Of a stretch of DNA of 64,000 nucleotides, positions 26,910 through 37,600 are shown one piece after another (within the stretch, counting starts at the first letter, position 1; each line of letters opens with the position of its first letter). This stretch comes from Tranzscheliella williamsii. Its lineage: Eukaryota > Basidiomycota > Ustilaginomycetes > Ustilaginales > Ustilaginaceae. The stretch spans positions 186,001 through 250,000 of the forward strand of contig JALBYF010000016.1 of NCBI GenBank assembly GCA_023212725.1. The letters run 5' to 3'. The translations under genes and the position numbers were made by a program. The notes beneath the pieces are model-generated. The model did not search any database. It worked only from the letters and a program-made list of their open reading frames with translations, and was not told where the DNA came from.

Positions 26910-27833
26910 ATGGACCAAAGCTACTGGAACGTGGAGGACTTCATTGCCGACTCACAGAAGCTGCCATGTACGTTCAACATCGACGTGCCGAACATGGGGC
27001 AGCTGCAGTCCAGCGACGAAAAGGACATCAAGGCGCTTTCGCGTCTCGAGCTCCCCTTTTGGATGGCGGAGCTGCTTGCTCTCAAGTGAGTATGCGACCG
27101 TCGAGACACCCAGTAGCCATCGCGAACAAGCGAAGCCGTAGCTGATGTCCATTGGTATGGTGTCGGCACACAGTAATATTGTCTCGATATCCAAGCCCAA
27201 GGCCTACTCTGCGCGAGTCAAGGCAGCGCTCGACGCGAATCCAGCCTCGGTTCAGCTGCGCCAGCAGAATGTACACTGGTACGCGCTGGGCAAGCGCCTC
27301 GCTCAACTGTAAGTAGTATTGGCTGACGGTTCTTGCTACGGTTGCAAGGAGCTTAGCAGCGCTGAGCTGACTGGCTCGCCGCTTTGGTTGGCTGCTTCGG
27401 GACTGCCTAGGATGGAAGATGACGACGCGGAAATGCAGGTGCTCTCCAAAACGTATCTGGGGCGGTTGGCACCGATCTTCGAACAGACCCAGCATCTTTC
27501 CTCGGCCTCCAGTACGCCTGCAGATACCGATGTGACTGCGGAAAGGAATCACGCTTCGGCACAAGCGATAGCTGCCATGATCTCGGATGGCCCGTCACTC
27601 GGCCTGAGCGCAGGCACCGCCATGAGCGCTGAGGTCGCCGAGTTCTTGCACGGCATGGAAGAGTCCGAAAGAGCATGTAAGTGGCCACTGGGCACTTTGC
27701 GTTGGAAGCAGCTCATCCTAATCCTTATCCATGTCCATCGTCCCCGCCTCCGTCCCTTCCTGCACCAACAGTACTCCGAAACGGCCAAGAAGGAACCAAG
27801 ATGATGAAGGATTTCCTCGCAGGCCGTCATTGA
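26910..27833 (+). CDS. PSF3: GINS complex subunit Psf3, 4 exons
   Basis: Psf3 is one of four GINS subunits that, with Cdc45 and Mcm2-7, form the replicative CMG helicase. Exons are 26910-27085, 27174-27308, 27411-27676 and 27772-27833, giving 212 residues. The introns are 88, 102 and 95 nt, with donors GTGAGT, GTAAGT and GTAAGT and CAG or TAG acceptors. All phases join and the total is a multiple of three. The N-terminal GINS B-domain begins MDQSYWNVEDFIADSQKLPC and continues IDVPNMGQL and LELPFWMAELLAL. The helical A-domain runs through KAYSARVKAALDANP and HWYALGKRLAQL. The last exon gives ALLRNGQEGTKMMKDFLAGRH. This is the most intron-rich gene here. Length is normal for Psf3 (about 190-220). 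Confidence 0.9.
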
Positions 27834-28366
27834 GCGTCCTCTTCCGCTCTCATCGGCCGCATCTTGCTCCATCCTCGCTATAGCCTGTTTCGCTCGTTCC
27901 GTCTGCCAAGTCTTCAGGCATCTTTCCTCCTTTCCGCCCACGGTCATCATTGCCAAGCGCATCCTCTATCCGTAGCCATTGCTTTCTTCGTCCCTCGTCT
28001 TTCGGTATCCATGCACTGTAATCTACCTGTAGCATCCTTGTTCAGCCTTGTAACGCACGAGAACAGGCGCGGCTTCGACTGGCTGCTGTGACTTTACGAC
28101 TGTAAATCTGGACCCTCTACGCGTCGCGCGTTAAGGGGATAATTCGTGATTGTGTGATGCGAAATCCAACACTTGTCATAAGCTTGGTGGGGCTACCGAA
28201 GCTCAATTCGTGATTTCCTCTCGGTGTATCGATGGAGACCATAATCACGATGCTGCGTGGGAGTGGGATTGGCAGTGGGAGTGAAAGTGACGATGTGACT
28301 TGAGCAGCTTCGACCTATCGTCTCTATCTATACCCTAGGCATGTCCCCGTCCCCATATGCTCCGCT
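27834..28366. promoter_or_regulatory. Intergenic region PSF3 / unknown gene
   Basis: This 0.53-kb tandem spacer holds the PSF3 3' region and the promoter of the next gene. I see no gene or repeat in it. Confidence 0.4.
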
Positions 28367-30313
28367 ATGGCGTCCTTCACCTCGGATGCCGTACCTTGGG
28401 CATGGCGGTTAGAGCCAACTTCGCTCTCGTCCGCTCCACTGCCGCCAGCCTCTTCTGCATCGCGAGACCCGTTACGCTTCCCGTCCTACAGCGAGCCGTT
28501 CTCCGTCGTCCCTGGCCAGCTGAGTTCTGTCGAGGCGGGCACATCCTCTTCCGAGATAGGATGGCGAGACTTTGAACCCCTTCGGCCCCACGCTCGAAAG
28601 AAGCCAAGGTTGCATACCTTTTCATCAGACGACGAGGGCGGCCACCCTCACCCCCGGTCAGAAAAGGAAGATGAATCGAACCGTGATCAGGATGGAAGCA
28701 GCCGCCCTGATTCGGCACATGAGGACAATGGTGTCGGCGAGATAGAGAACACTAGCTCGAGCCCAGAGCCTGGAGACGATCAGTACTTCGACTCGACGGG
28801 AGAGCAGGCGTTCTGCGAATCGCAGGCTTCCGAGGCTTCCCGCCTACATACTGCCGTTGGGCAAATTCACATGGACACTGCGGGGCGTATCAAAGCTCAT
28901 CCGAACAAAGCGGCTCGAAAGGCCCGGCATGGTGACCACTCGGCGTCTCCGCTGACGATCAGGGAAACCCAACGTCTGCTCCGGCTCATAGCCATATTGT
29001 ACCGCTTCGAGCAGCCTGCAGGTACCTCGGTGGATATGTCTGAGTCGCGCGCTGCGACAATTCGATCAATAGAAGCAGATCCCAGCGAGACTGATTGTCA
29101 GCCATCCATGGCCGCACCGAACGGAAACCCGGACAATGATGAAGAAGAGGTAGCCGAGACAACGTCAAAAGAAAGCAGAACCGAGACGGCGAGGACCGGG
29201 TCGATGCCCGAGCTCAAGGCAAAATACCGCTCCAAGCCGCATAGCCGCTCGAAGCAGGCTGCTGCCTTCTCGGCGGTCCATCGGGAAGATGCATCGCCGA
29301 CGTCGGTCGCCTCGCAGAGGCTGCTTGCTCTTCTTCCAGCAGCCTTACCGGCACGATCCACGAATCCACAGTGGATTCTCGCCCAGGTTTTGCGGTCCAA
29401 GCGCGACCCGCATGCCAACATCCTGCTGCCTGACAGTGCGTACGCCCCTCTGCCGGCACACGCGCTCCATAGATCCAGCCACGAACCCGGTACAAGCAGC
29501 GGGTTGGGCGAGAGCGACGCGCACCAAGCAGAGTGCTCGCGTCGAAAGGCCACTCGATCAACGTATCGACAGAGCGGTAGAGAAGCGCCGGCCATCCCTC
29601 TGCCCACCTTCTGGCGCAGGAGCAAGTCAGGCACCCTTTCCGCGCCCACGTCGGAACCGCCTTCCACTATCTCGACCCCCGAGCGAGACTCTCAAGCCGG
29701 GGCAGAGGAGGGCCAAGCCGCAGTGAACGGGGTCACACAAGCTGACGTCGGCAAGACACCAGGAAGGGCGGCGGATGCAACGATTCAGCCTGCGACGGAT
29801 ACGAAGCTAGCAGCTGCTGGTGGGGCGGGGCGATCTGACGACGAGGCGCGCCCGGACGATGCAGGGCCAGTGGGGCTGAGGCAGCGGTCGGTGTCGGCAG
29901 AGCGGGCAGTCCCGGCTGTTGGCGGGGGAGGGGCGGGGGTTGTTAACTGGTCGCAGCTGCTCGCGCGGCGCGCCGAGCAGGCGAGGGAGGCGGGGCAGTT
30001 GCTGCTGCGGACGCACCAGAGCCTGCGGCGGCCGAAGCGGTCACGAGGGCCGGGGGAGGGGGACGGTTCGACGACGCCGGCAGGGGCGGACACGGGGAGC
30101 GGTCCGGGCGCGATCAATCCCGAGGGATACCGATACGAGACGCGCGCGCCGTCGGTGGCCGAACCGAATCCCGCCGCTGTCACGCCGGGCGCGGACACGG
30201 CGCGGCGCCGCAGCCGCCGCCTCTCCGCACGCGACGCCGTCGACTACGCTGCGATCCTCGACCTGCTCGGCGACGGCAGCAGCTCCGACGACGACGGCGA
30301 TCTGTGGCAATAG
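28367..30313 (+). CDS. Unknown disordered protein, 648 residues
   Basis: I do not recognise this protein. The frame is long, begins with ATG and shows the composition trend of neighbouring genes (Arg/Ala/Gly-rich, C-ending codons at the 3' end), so I take it as real. Most of it is low complexity: Ser/Pro at the N-terminus, acidic Glu/Asp/Ser around residues 85-140, then Ala/Gly/Arg. Three short segments look ordered: ETQRLLRLIAILYRF (about 204-218), an Ala/Leu helix plus WILAQVLRSKRDPHANI (about 315-350), and a C-terminal helix VNWSQLLARRAEQAREAGQ, with DYAAILDLLGD at the very end. Basic and acidic patches suggest a nuclear protein, which is only a guess. It converges on TFC4. Confidence 0.65.
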   Translation: MASFTSDAVPWAWRLEPTSLSSAPLPPASSASRDPLRFPSYSEPFSVVPGQLSSVEAGTSSSEIGWRDFEPLRPHARKKPRLHTFSSDDEGGHPHPRSEKEDESNRDQDGSSRPDSAHEDNGVGEIENTSSSPEPGDDQYFDSTGEQAFCESQASEASRLHTAVGQIHMDTAGRIKAHPNKAARKARHGDHSASPLTIRETQRLLRLIAILYRFEQPAGTSVDMSESRAATIRSIEADPSETDCQPSMAAPNGNPDNDEEEVAETTSKESRTETARTGSMPELKAKYRSKPHSRSKQAAAFSAVHREDASPTSVASQRLLALLPAALPARSTNPQWILAQVLRSKRDPHANILLPDSAYAPLPAHALHRSSHEPGTSSGLGESDAHQAECSRRKATRSTYRQSGREAPAIPLPTFWRRSKSGTLSAPTSEPPSTISTPERDSQAGAEEGQAAVNGVTQADVGKTPGRAADATIQPATDTKLAAAGGAGRSDDEARPDDAGPVGLRQRSVSAERAVPAVGGGGAGVVNWSQLLARRAEQAREAGQLLLRTHQSLRRPKRSRGPGEGDGSTTPAGADTGSGPGAINPEGYRYETRAPSVAEPNPAAVTPGADTARRRSRRLSARDAVDYAAILDLLGDGSSSDDDGDLWQ

Positions 30314-30462
30314 CGCCGCATTAACCGTACGCGCACGTCCTGCCGGCCCCCGCTCCCAAACCGCCGCCGCACTTACATGTAGGTACGAGCCGGCACGCCA
30401 CACATCATTGACATACTCGCACTCTGGATGCAGTGAGCTGTGGCTGTACAGAGCGGGTGCGG

Positions 30463-33400
30463 CTATACGGCCAGGTAGCGGTCGAAGAGGGGCTGTGCGA
30501 GGGCGGGGGAGCCGGAGGTGGTATAGATCAGGGCGATGTTCCAGGCGGCTTCGCGGTGGAGGTTCCAGGCATGGGGTTCTGGGGGAGTCTGGGCGAGGAG
30601 CGCGGTGTAGTGGTTCACGGCGAGGTGGACGAGGCCGATGTGGTGCATGGCTCTGCCGGCGTTGTACTCGATCTCGGCCGAGTCGCGCGCGGGGCGGCAG
30701 TGGCGGTACTGCTGGAGGAAGGCGAGCGCCTGCAGGATGGTATGGTGGCGGTTGTCCGTCTGCCGGTTGGTCGAGCGGCCCAGGAAGCTGACGGCGGCAC
30801 ACAGGCACAGGAGCGCGTCCGAGCGCTGCAGCGCATACGCCCGGCTGAAGAACGACGCCGACGACTGGAACCCGCCCGAGAAGAGTAGCATGTAGCCGTA
30901 GAACATCTCCCCCAGCGGCGACGGCCGCGTCGGCTTCGCTAGCCGCACCGCCAGCGCGCCGTCAGGCCGGTCGCCCCGGATCATCCCATCGGCATCAGCG
31001 GTCGAATGCCGCGCCGACGAAGGCTCCTCCCCCGCCCCACCGTACGACTCGTCCGAGTCAGACTCGGACACAACAGAGGCCTGAATCGGCTGTCCGTCTT
31101 CATCCTCCAGCGTCAGCACGCTCCCGGTGTCGTCCTCTGCGGTAGACGCGGCCGCAGCACTGGCAGCGCGACGCCGCACTTCCCCCGCAAGATCCTTCTT
31201 CTTCGTCCGTGACAAGGCCGCGGGCGAGGCTGGACCCGCTGCCTGCGCTGCCGTGCCAGAGACGACAGCTGCCGGCACCTGCCACCGCCTGTTCTTGCCC
31301 GAGAACGTACACTGCGCACCACGCGCCACCGCTTCGCCATATCGCATCCTCCGCTGGTAGAACTTGATGTCGTTGTTGCTGATGAAGCGGCTCAGACTGT
31401 GGAATCCGGTTGCGTTGGTGATACTCGCTGCGAGCTGGAGCGGAAAGTTGTGGAACTGGTGTTCTTGGGCCAGCCAGCGCAGGCTGCTGAAGACGGTGTC
31501 GTAGTCGGCCGCGTACAGGGCACAGGACAGCCACGACAGTTGCACCACAACCATCCGGTCGAACCGCGACCATACTACGGCACTCGTATGAAGGCCATGC
31601 AAGATCTCGTTGACAACGCCAGCGGGCTCGCCGGCCTTGGTCAAGATGAAGCAGTACTTGGCGAAGAGGTCAATCCACTGCTCGATGGTGAGACCCCGGA
31701 ACTTGGACATGTCGAGCTGGCGCGAGCCGGGCTCATGAACATGGTCCGTGCTGTCCTTGCCCGCCGCGCCTCCTCCCGCGTCGCCAGAGAAGTCCTCAAC
31801 GTCTTCGTCCATCATCTGGTCTTGTAGGCGGTGCAGCAGGTTGCGTGCTTGCGCCGTGATGCGCCTGCCTCCACCTCCCTGCCCTCGGATGCCTGTGAAC
31901 GCGGCTCCGGTATGTGTATATGAGGACGGGTTGCTTGCTTCCCCGGCCGCGCTCGCCCCTTTCCGCTTCTTTGATCCACTACCGCTCAGGCGCCGATTGG
32001 AGCGAAACGCCTCGACCAGAATGCTAGCCTCCTCCATCCATTGTGCCGTCTGGCGGTATCTGATCTCGCGCTCTTCAGGGATCTCCAATGTTGCATAGAT
32101 CCCACCTACTGCGGCCTCAGCATCCCTAGAAATTGAGACATCGTGGCGCCAAAAACCGTCGATAAACACGTAGGGATCGAGAAGCTCAAGTCTTCGCCAA
32201 GAGAGCACGGTTTCCTGTTCGCGTTGACTCTCTAGCCGGAGCCTCTGCTGTCGGTCGTAGTTGACACGGGCTTTCTTGCCAGCTGGGACGGATTTGGCTG
32301 TTGCCGTACCCACCTCGTCAAAGAAGGAGAGTTGAGCCTCGCCGAAAGCAGGATCGTCGCCTGATCCTTCCACGCCCTCGGGGCCTATTCTAGCAGCCTC
32401 ATCGGCGCGCTGCTTCTGCAAGATCTTCATCACCTGGCGGAGAGCAGCCAGCGACTTTTCCTTCTCGCCTAGCGCCTCGTATACTTCTGCCAGACCCATC
32501 TGCCACTCGAGGTTGTCCGGGGAAGCTTCCACCACCGGCTCGTACAGCCGAGCCGCCTCTTCGAGCTCGCCGAGGGCATGGTTGCACGCCGCTAATTTGG
32601 CATAGAGCGAAACGTCCTCGGTCGCGTAGTCGGTACTGGCCAGGTCGGTGAGCACGTCGAGCGCTTCTGCCCACAGCTTGTGTTCGTAAAAGCATTCGCC
32701 GATCTCGGCAAACATCTGGGGAGAATCGCCGGGGTCGCCTTCGGTGAGGATGTCAAAGTGAAGCTTGCCTTCGTTGAGGTCGCCCAGCATCATCCGAGCC
32801 TTACCTAGACGGAGACGAATTTCCGGATCCAGTGTATGTGGAATAGCGGTCTCAACCTGTCTGCTGTAGTCTTCGTTGTCTCGCTCCTTTCGGATGCGAG
32901 GGTCGATATCGCCATCGAACTCGCGATCATCGGCCACAACATTCCAGAACGTTTCAAAAGCGCGACCATCCAACCATCTTGCCGTCTGGCGGACTACACT
33001 GACCACCTCATACGGCTTGCGCGTTAAGAGCAGGAGGTCGGCCAGAGTGACCAGCTCGGATACCAAGAAAGTGTTGCCCGTGGCTGCCGTGGATGTCGAA
33101 GCATGTAAGCTGGGATCGAGTGTCGGGTCTGGGTAGGAGCCCATGCTGTGGAGCCGCCAGTTCTCCAAGATGCCGATGCCACGTTGATAATCCTGAATGC
33201 TTACGAGCATTGGAATGAGTTCGCGCACGACGGAAGCATCAAAAGGCTGTTGCTTGAGTATATCCAGCATGCCGTTGATGGCCGATTTGAAGTCGTGCAG
33301 ATCTCGGAGGAGCAAGGCACGGTCCCAGATGCTGTCAATGTCGGTCTTGTCGATCTTGATCGCCTGCTGAAAGCAGTAGATCGCCTGCCGATACAGTGTT

Positions 33401-34326
33401 TTGCCGATAGATCTATAAGCAAGCCGCTTCCACTCGTCGTTGGCGCCAGGCTGGAGATGGGCGCCGACAATCCTGCATTGAATGCTCTTCTCCTCCTCGC
33501 CCAACTCTTCGTAGATCAAGCCCAGGGTACGCCAGGCAGACATGACGGCTGGCTCGATACGGATGACCTCCTCGAGCTTGGGTATAGCATCCTGAAGACG
33601 CTGCTCCACAAAGGCAAGGTTGGCATAGGAGAGCAATGCCTGCACTTCCGGAGAAAGATGCTGTTCAGTTGCTTTTCTCCGAATCCGTCTGCGTTGTTTG
33701 AAGCCGGCAGCAGCACGCAGCTCATTCTCGAACTCTGCATTTTCAGCCTCGATGGAGGTATCCCAAGTCTGACGTAGAGCGCCCGCTTCTCGTGAAGTGT
33801 CTTGAAGAGAGCTAACTAGCCGATGAAACGACTCCGGTTCGAACTCGACGTCCACATGGCCAGCCTCATCATCGCCTTTGGAGCTCGTCTTTGCAAGAGC
33901 TCCACTTCTTGCGAGGGCGGGATCCAGAGCACCCGCTAGCCCTTCATCTTCAGAGTCTTCTTCCCTCTCACTGTCTAGATCGTCGTCATTTAGGTCGCTA
34001 TCGTCCGAGACACGATCTCGCCGTGAAGCGGACTGCTGCTTAACGGCTGGGGCAGGCTTGCCCTTCCTATGCGATCCCTTGCCAGCCGCAGAGACCTCCT
34101 CTTCCATGTCGTCAGAGTGATCATCCACATCCCAGTCCTGTTCGCTTGCTTCAGAATCGTCATAGTCGGACTCGTTGATGGCAAAAGCTCCAAATTCGGC
34201 ATCGTCGGCCTCTGGGTCCACATCCATGCCGGATAGCTGGGACCAGTTTATGGAATTCTGCAGAGATGAAGTGGCTTTTCGCGACCTAAGAGGGCGCGAG
34301 CCTCCAGCTCCAGGCTGAGCGGCCAT
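30463..34326 (-). CDS. TFC4: TFIIIC subunit Tfc4 (tau131/TFIIIC102), TPR protein
   Basis: A single exon encodes 1287 residues. Tfc4 belongs to the tauA half of TFIIIC. It binds over the A box of tRNA genes and recruits TFIIIB (Brf1/Bdp1) for RNA polymerase III. The N-terminus is acidic (SEQDWDVDDHSDDMEEE), as in the family. The first TPR array begins near residue 225 (VQALLSYANLAFVEQRLQDA) and includes AWRTLGLIYEELGEEEKSIQ and ALLLRDLHDFKSAINGMLDIL. A second array follows from about residue 490 (LAACNHALGELEEAARLYEP; EWQMGLAEVYEALGEKEKSL). A disordered insert sits between about residues 1000 and 1080. The C-terminal TPRs close with MHHIGLVHLAVNHYTALLAQ. It diverges from NUP82 across 329 bp. 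Confidence 0.91.
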   Translation of the reverse strand: MAAQPGAGGSRPLRSRKATSSLQNSINWSQLSGMDVDPEADDAEFGAFAINESDYDDSEASEQDWDVDDHSDDMEEEVSAAGKGSHRKGKPAPAVKQQSASRRDRVSDDSDLNDDDLDSEREEDSEDEGLAGALDPALARSGALAKTSSKGDDEAGHVDVEFEPESFHRLVSSLQDTSREAGALRQTWDTSIEAENAEFENELRAAAGFKQRRRIRRKATEQHLSPEVQALLSYANLAFVEQRLQDAIPKLEEVIRIEPAVMSAWRTLGLIYEELGEEEKSIQCRIVGAHLQPGANDEWKRLAYRSIGKTLYRQAIYCFQQAIKIDKTDIDSIWDRALLLRDLHDFKSAINGMLDILKQQPFDASVVRELIPMLVSIQDYQRGIGILENWRLHSMGSYPDPTLDPSLHASTSTAATGNTFLVSELVTLADLLLLTRKPYEVVSVVRQTARWLDGRAFETFWNVVADDREFDGDIDPRIRKERDNEDYSRQVETAIPHTLDPEIRLRLGKARMMLGDLNEGKLHFDILTEGDPGDSPQMFAEIGECFYEHKLWAEALDVLTDLASTDYATEDVSLYAKLAACNHALGELEEAARLYEPVVEASPDNLEWQMGLAEVYEALGEKEKSLAALRQVMKILQKQRADEAARIGPEGVEGSGDDPAFGEAQLSFFDEVGTATAKSVPAGKKARVNYDRQQRLRLESQREQETVLSWRRLELLDPYVFIDGFWRHDVSISRDAEAAVGGIYATLEIPEEREIRYRQTAQWMEEASILVEAFRSNRRLSGSGSKKRKGASAAGEASNPSSYTHTGAAFTGIRGQGGGGRRITAQARNLLHRLQDQMMDEDVEDFSGDAGGGAAGKDSTDHVHEPGSRQLDMSKFRGLTIEQWIDLFAKYCFILTKAGEPAGVVNEILHGLHTSAVVWSRFDRMVVVQLSWLSCALYAADYDTVFSSLRWLAQEHQFHNFPLQLAASITNATGFHSLSRFISNNDIKFYQRRMRYGEAVARGAQCTFSGKNRRWQVPAAVVSGTAAQAAGPASPAALSRTKKKDLAGEVRRRAASAAAASTAEDDTGSVLTLEDEDGQPIQASVVSESDSDESYGGAGEEPSSARHSTADADGMIRGDRPDGALAVRLAKPTRPSPLGEMFYGYMLLFSGGFQSSASFFSRAYALQRSDALLCLCAAVSFLGRSTNRQTDNRHHTILQALAFLQQYRHCRPARDSAEIEYNAGRAMHHIGLVHLAVNHYTALLAQTPPEPHAWNLHREAAWNIALIYTTSGSPALAQPLFDRYLAV

Positions 34327-34655
34327 GGCGAAGGGCTACTGTCACAGCGAGCAGAGGCAATGACCAGCCATGGTTTGTTGAGGAAGGAGAGCAAGGTGGT
34401 TGAGAAACAAGACGCAGGGTCCAGTCTCCATCCCAATCGGCCGAATAGTTGTGATTTGTGTGATTGCTATCTGAAGGAAATGCTTTAACATGTCGAGTTA
34501 AAGGGTGTGATGATGATGGTCGAGAAGATCTCGTTTATGTTGCCTTCTTATGAGTGACATATCAAGCCGACATCCACTCGGCGACAGACAACTCCAGGAC
34601 CACCAGCATCCCCTGTGGTCATTCAGCAGCCGGCTGTCATCGATACGCATACAGC
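34327..34655. promoter_or_regulatory. Divergent promoter region TFC4/NUP82
   Basis: This compact 329-bp spacer between two start codons is probably a bidirectional promoter. The NUP82 frame is open upstream to a GTG at 34554, but the extra residues look unlike a nucleoporin. No specific motif recognised. Confidence 0.5.
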
Positions 34656-37600
34656 ATGAGTTACCATCCGGCTGTGAGCGGGGCCTACCCGCAGTCGCCG
34701 GATCCAACGCTGGGCGACACCCAGTGGCTACAAGAGCTTCCTAATCACTCCATCTTCGTGGCGCAGCAGGGGCAGTCCCGGTCACTGCCAGATTTCACAG
34801 GCGAGCGGTCATCTGCTCAGCCTCGCTTGATGGCTTTTCGCGGCACGGATCTGATTGCCGTCGTCGATAATGAGATCCGCATCGCTTCACTCATCGATGC
34901 CAAGGCTTCTGCCTCCAGCTACCCGCCGTCGCCTTCGCCCTCTATGGATGGTGCCATGTCGCAGCTGCCATACAAGCTTCTCACTGCTGCAGAGCCTCTT
35001 CTCAACTTCCCTATTCGACACTTGAGCGTCAACCCGACGGGCAAGTTGCTCGCTTGTATCGGCGACGACCAAATCACGCTTGTCGTCTTGCCACGATCGG
35101 GATACGCCAAGCACGTTGACCGTAACATCACTTGCCGCGTCGCTGCCGTTGGACCTTACTATCACTCGCCCCATTCCGAGTCTAGTGTCTCCAAAGTGGA
35201 TTGGCACCCTTGGGGCGAGGGTGGCACGTCCCTCCTCGTTTTGACCACCAACGGCCTCCTTCGCGAGTACGACGTAGCAAAAGACACCGAGGAGCCTCAA
35301 CAGACGGCTTCTTTCCTCCCGATTCTTGGGTCCAAAACATCATCTTCACCCCGTACATCAAGGTCAAGGTCAGCAACGCCGAATGCGGCGTCACTGATGA
35401 CCGGCTCGTCCCCCCTCTCCTTCAGAACGCGATATGGGTCGCCTTCACCCGCTGTCGGCCTGACAGCCGATGATGACGAGGCCAGAACCGCCGTCAGTTT
35501 TTCCCTCTGCGTAACGCATGCGCCAGCGCCTGGTCCCAGTGCGTTCGACCGAGGCGGCGATGGTGCATGGACCGCTGCCGCACAACACTCCCGCCATCCG
35601 GCTGATTGGTCTCCCTTGACTGTATACGGATTGATGAAGAACGGTGACATTTGGGCCATTTGTCCGTTTCTTCCGCGCACCGCTCTGGTTCCTGCGGCGT
35701 ACGTCCATGCATTGGCCAAGCTCACCTCTCTCAAAGCAAATTCGATCGACAATACAGACTATCGCCCCGAGGTAGACGTCCAGCTTAGGTACCTCAACTC
35801 GCTCCTCAAGCATACCTCTGCCACTTCACAACGACAAGATCGCTTGCGGAACTCGGCGACCCCCAATCCAGACGGCTATGCTCGCTCGCGCTCTACTTCT
35901 ACCATGGATCTGGATCAACTGGTGGGCTCGACGCTCCCTTCACAGAGCGACGCCGAGATGGATGACGTGCAAGACATTCCGGTGCGTTTGCATCCTCCAT
36001 CCTGGTCCTTCTCCCCGGATCTGCGGCAGATGAGCAGCGCAAAGAAGGCGCCCCGGCCCCAGGGTCCTTTCCTTCTCAAGCCGGCTCCCATCGAGCTCTG
36101 TGAAGACAGGGAGAGCTCGGCATGCGACATTGTTTGGACCTGGCTTACCAGGGATTCCGCAGATCTGTCCTGGGCAGAACGTCCGGACGCCGTCTCTGGC
36201 TTAGCGGCCCTGGCCATCGTGGGCCACGATGGCCGCGTCGATGTGGGGCTCATCTTGGAATCTGTTGAAGCGAGCTGGGGCTCGAACAGGGGCACGGGCG
36301 CCTCAGTCAGCCGTAGCCGCTCTACCAAACCTGCCAAGACCAATCGTTATGGCATGTCGGATACTGAGGACGAGGCAGACGACCTTGAAGCTCCCAGGCT
36401 CGATGTTGTCAACGATCTGCCGTCCCTGCTCATGTACGAGACCATCGATCTCGGCCTGCTAGACACTGCACAGGCCAACGGAGTGGGTTCGCCGACGAAG
36501 GCATCCGACTTTCTACTTGACCACGCCGGCCGTAGCAGACCTTGCTTTGTGCGTGACCCGCTCTACTCGGACACCATCTACATCTACCATTCGCTGGGAG
36601 CGCAGTGTCTCAGCTTTGCTAGATGGGCTTCTAAGATGCTTGACGTCTTGAATCTTCCCTCCGAGGAGGATATGGAGAATCTGCCCAAAGGCAGTCGCAA
36701 GCCGGAAGAGGGGCGCGAAAAGGCTCTGGTCAAGCTGCTTCACCACGGCGAAAGCACCGAGATCGTCTGGATTGTCAAGTCGGCTGGTCAAGATCAGGAG
36801 GTCGACAAGACCGGTGCACCGGTTGTCAACCCGGTCACCGCCGTTTCGATCCTTTCTGATGTGTATCTGTCCTACGCGTTCCTGGCCATCACCCAGGATT
36901 TCCAGCTGGTGGGTGTCGAGCTATCGCTGCGAGTCGAGTCGGGTGCTCCTGCAGAGGCCGATGATGAGCGAGGTGAGCTCGGTAGCACGGCACCCAAGGC
37001 CTACATCTCTCTGCTCGGCGAAGGATCGGCGTTCCGGGCGCCAGCTATCTTCCAGCAGGCGTCCGGCCTGCAGGGGCTGCCATCGCACCCGCGTCGCGCA
37101 GCGCATAGTGGTCTGACGGGCTCGTCTGGCGAGCTCAAGATCACGCCCGAGACGCTCCGCGCCCTGGGCAAGGCGGTGGAGGGCTATCGCGTCGAGATCC
37201 GCGACGTGGTGTCGGCGGGCAATGCGGTGCAGGCGCGACTCGATCTGCAGATCCGCGAGATGGCGCGCCAGCTGGAGACGCTCGATGGCATCCGACAGCG
37301 TGCCGCTGCCCTGCTGGGGGAGGGCGGCCAGGCGCAGGCTAAAGAGCCGCTCGAGTCGAGAATGCAACGCATCGCGCAGCAGCAGGGGCAGCTGGTCGGG
37401 CATATCGACAAAGTGCTCCAGAAGCTCATGGACAGCCACCAGCCGAGCCTCTCCATGTACGAGAAGCAGTGGTTCGAAGAGCTGCAGCGCATTGCTGCCG
37501 AGGTCGGCCTCGCCACGGCCACGGAGGGCGGCGGCCAGGGCCAGCATCAGCTGGATGCGCGCAACAGAAAAGGTCTTGCAAACAGAGCCGAGAACCTCGC

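Noticed and set aside
29098..29667. 189-codon minus-strand frame opposite the unknown gene at 28367
   Set aside because: It is no more protein-like than the plus frame, which is three times longer, ATG-started and follows the neighbours' codon trend.
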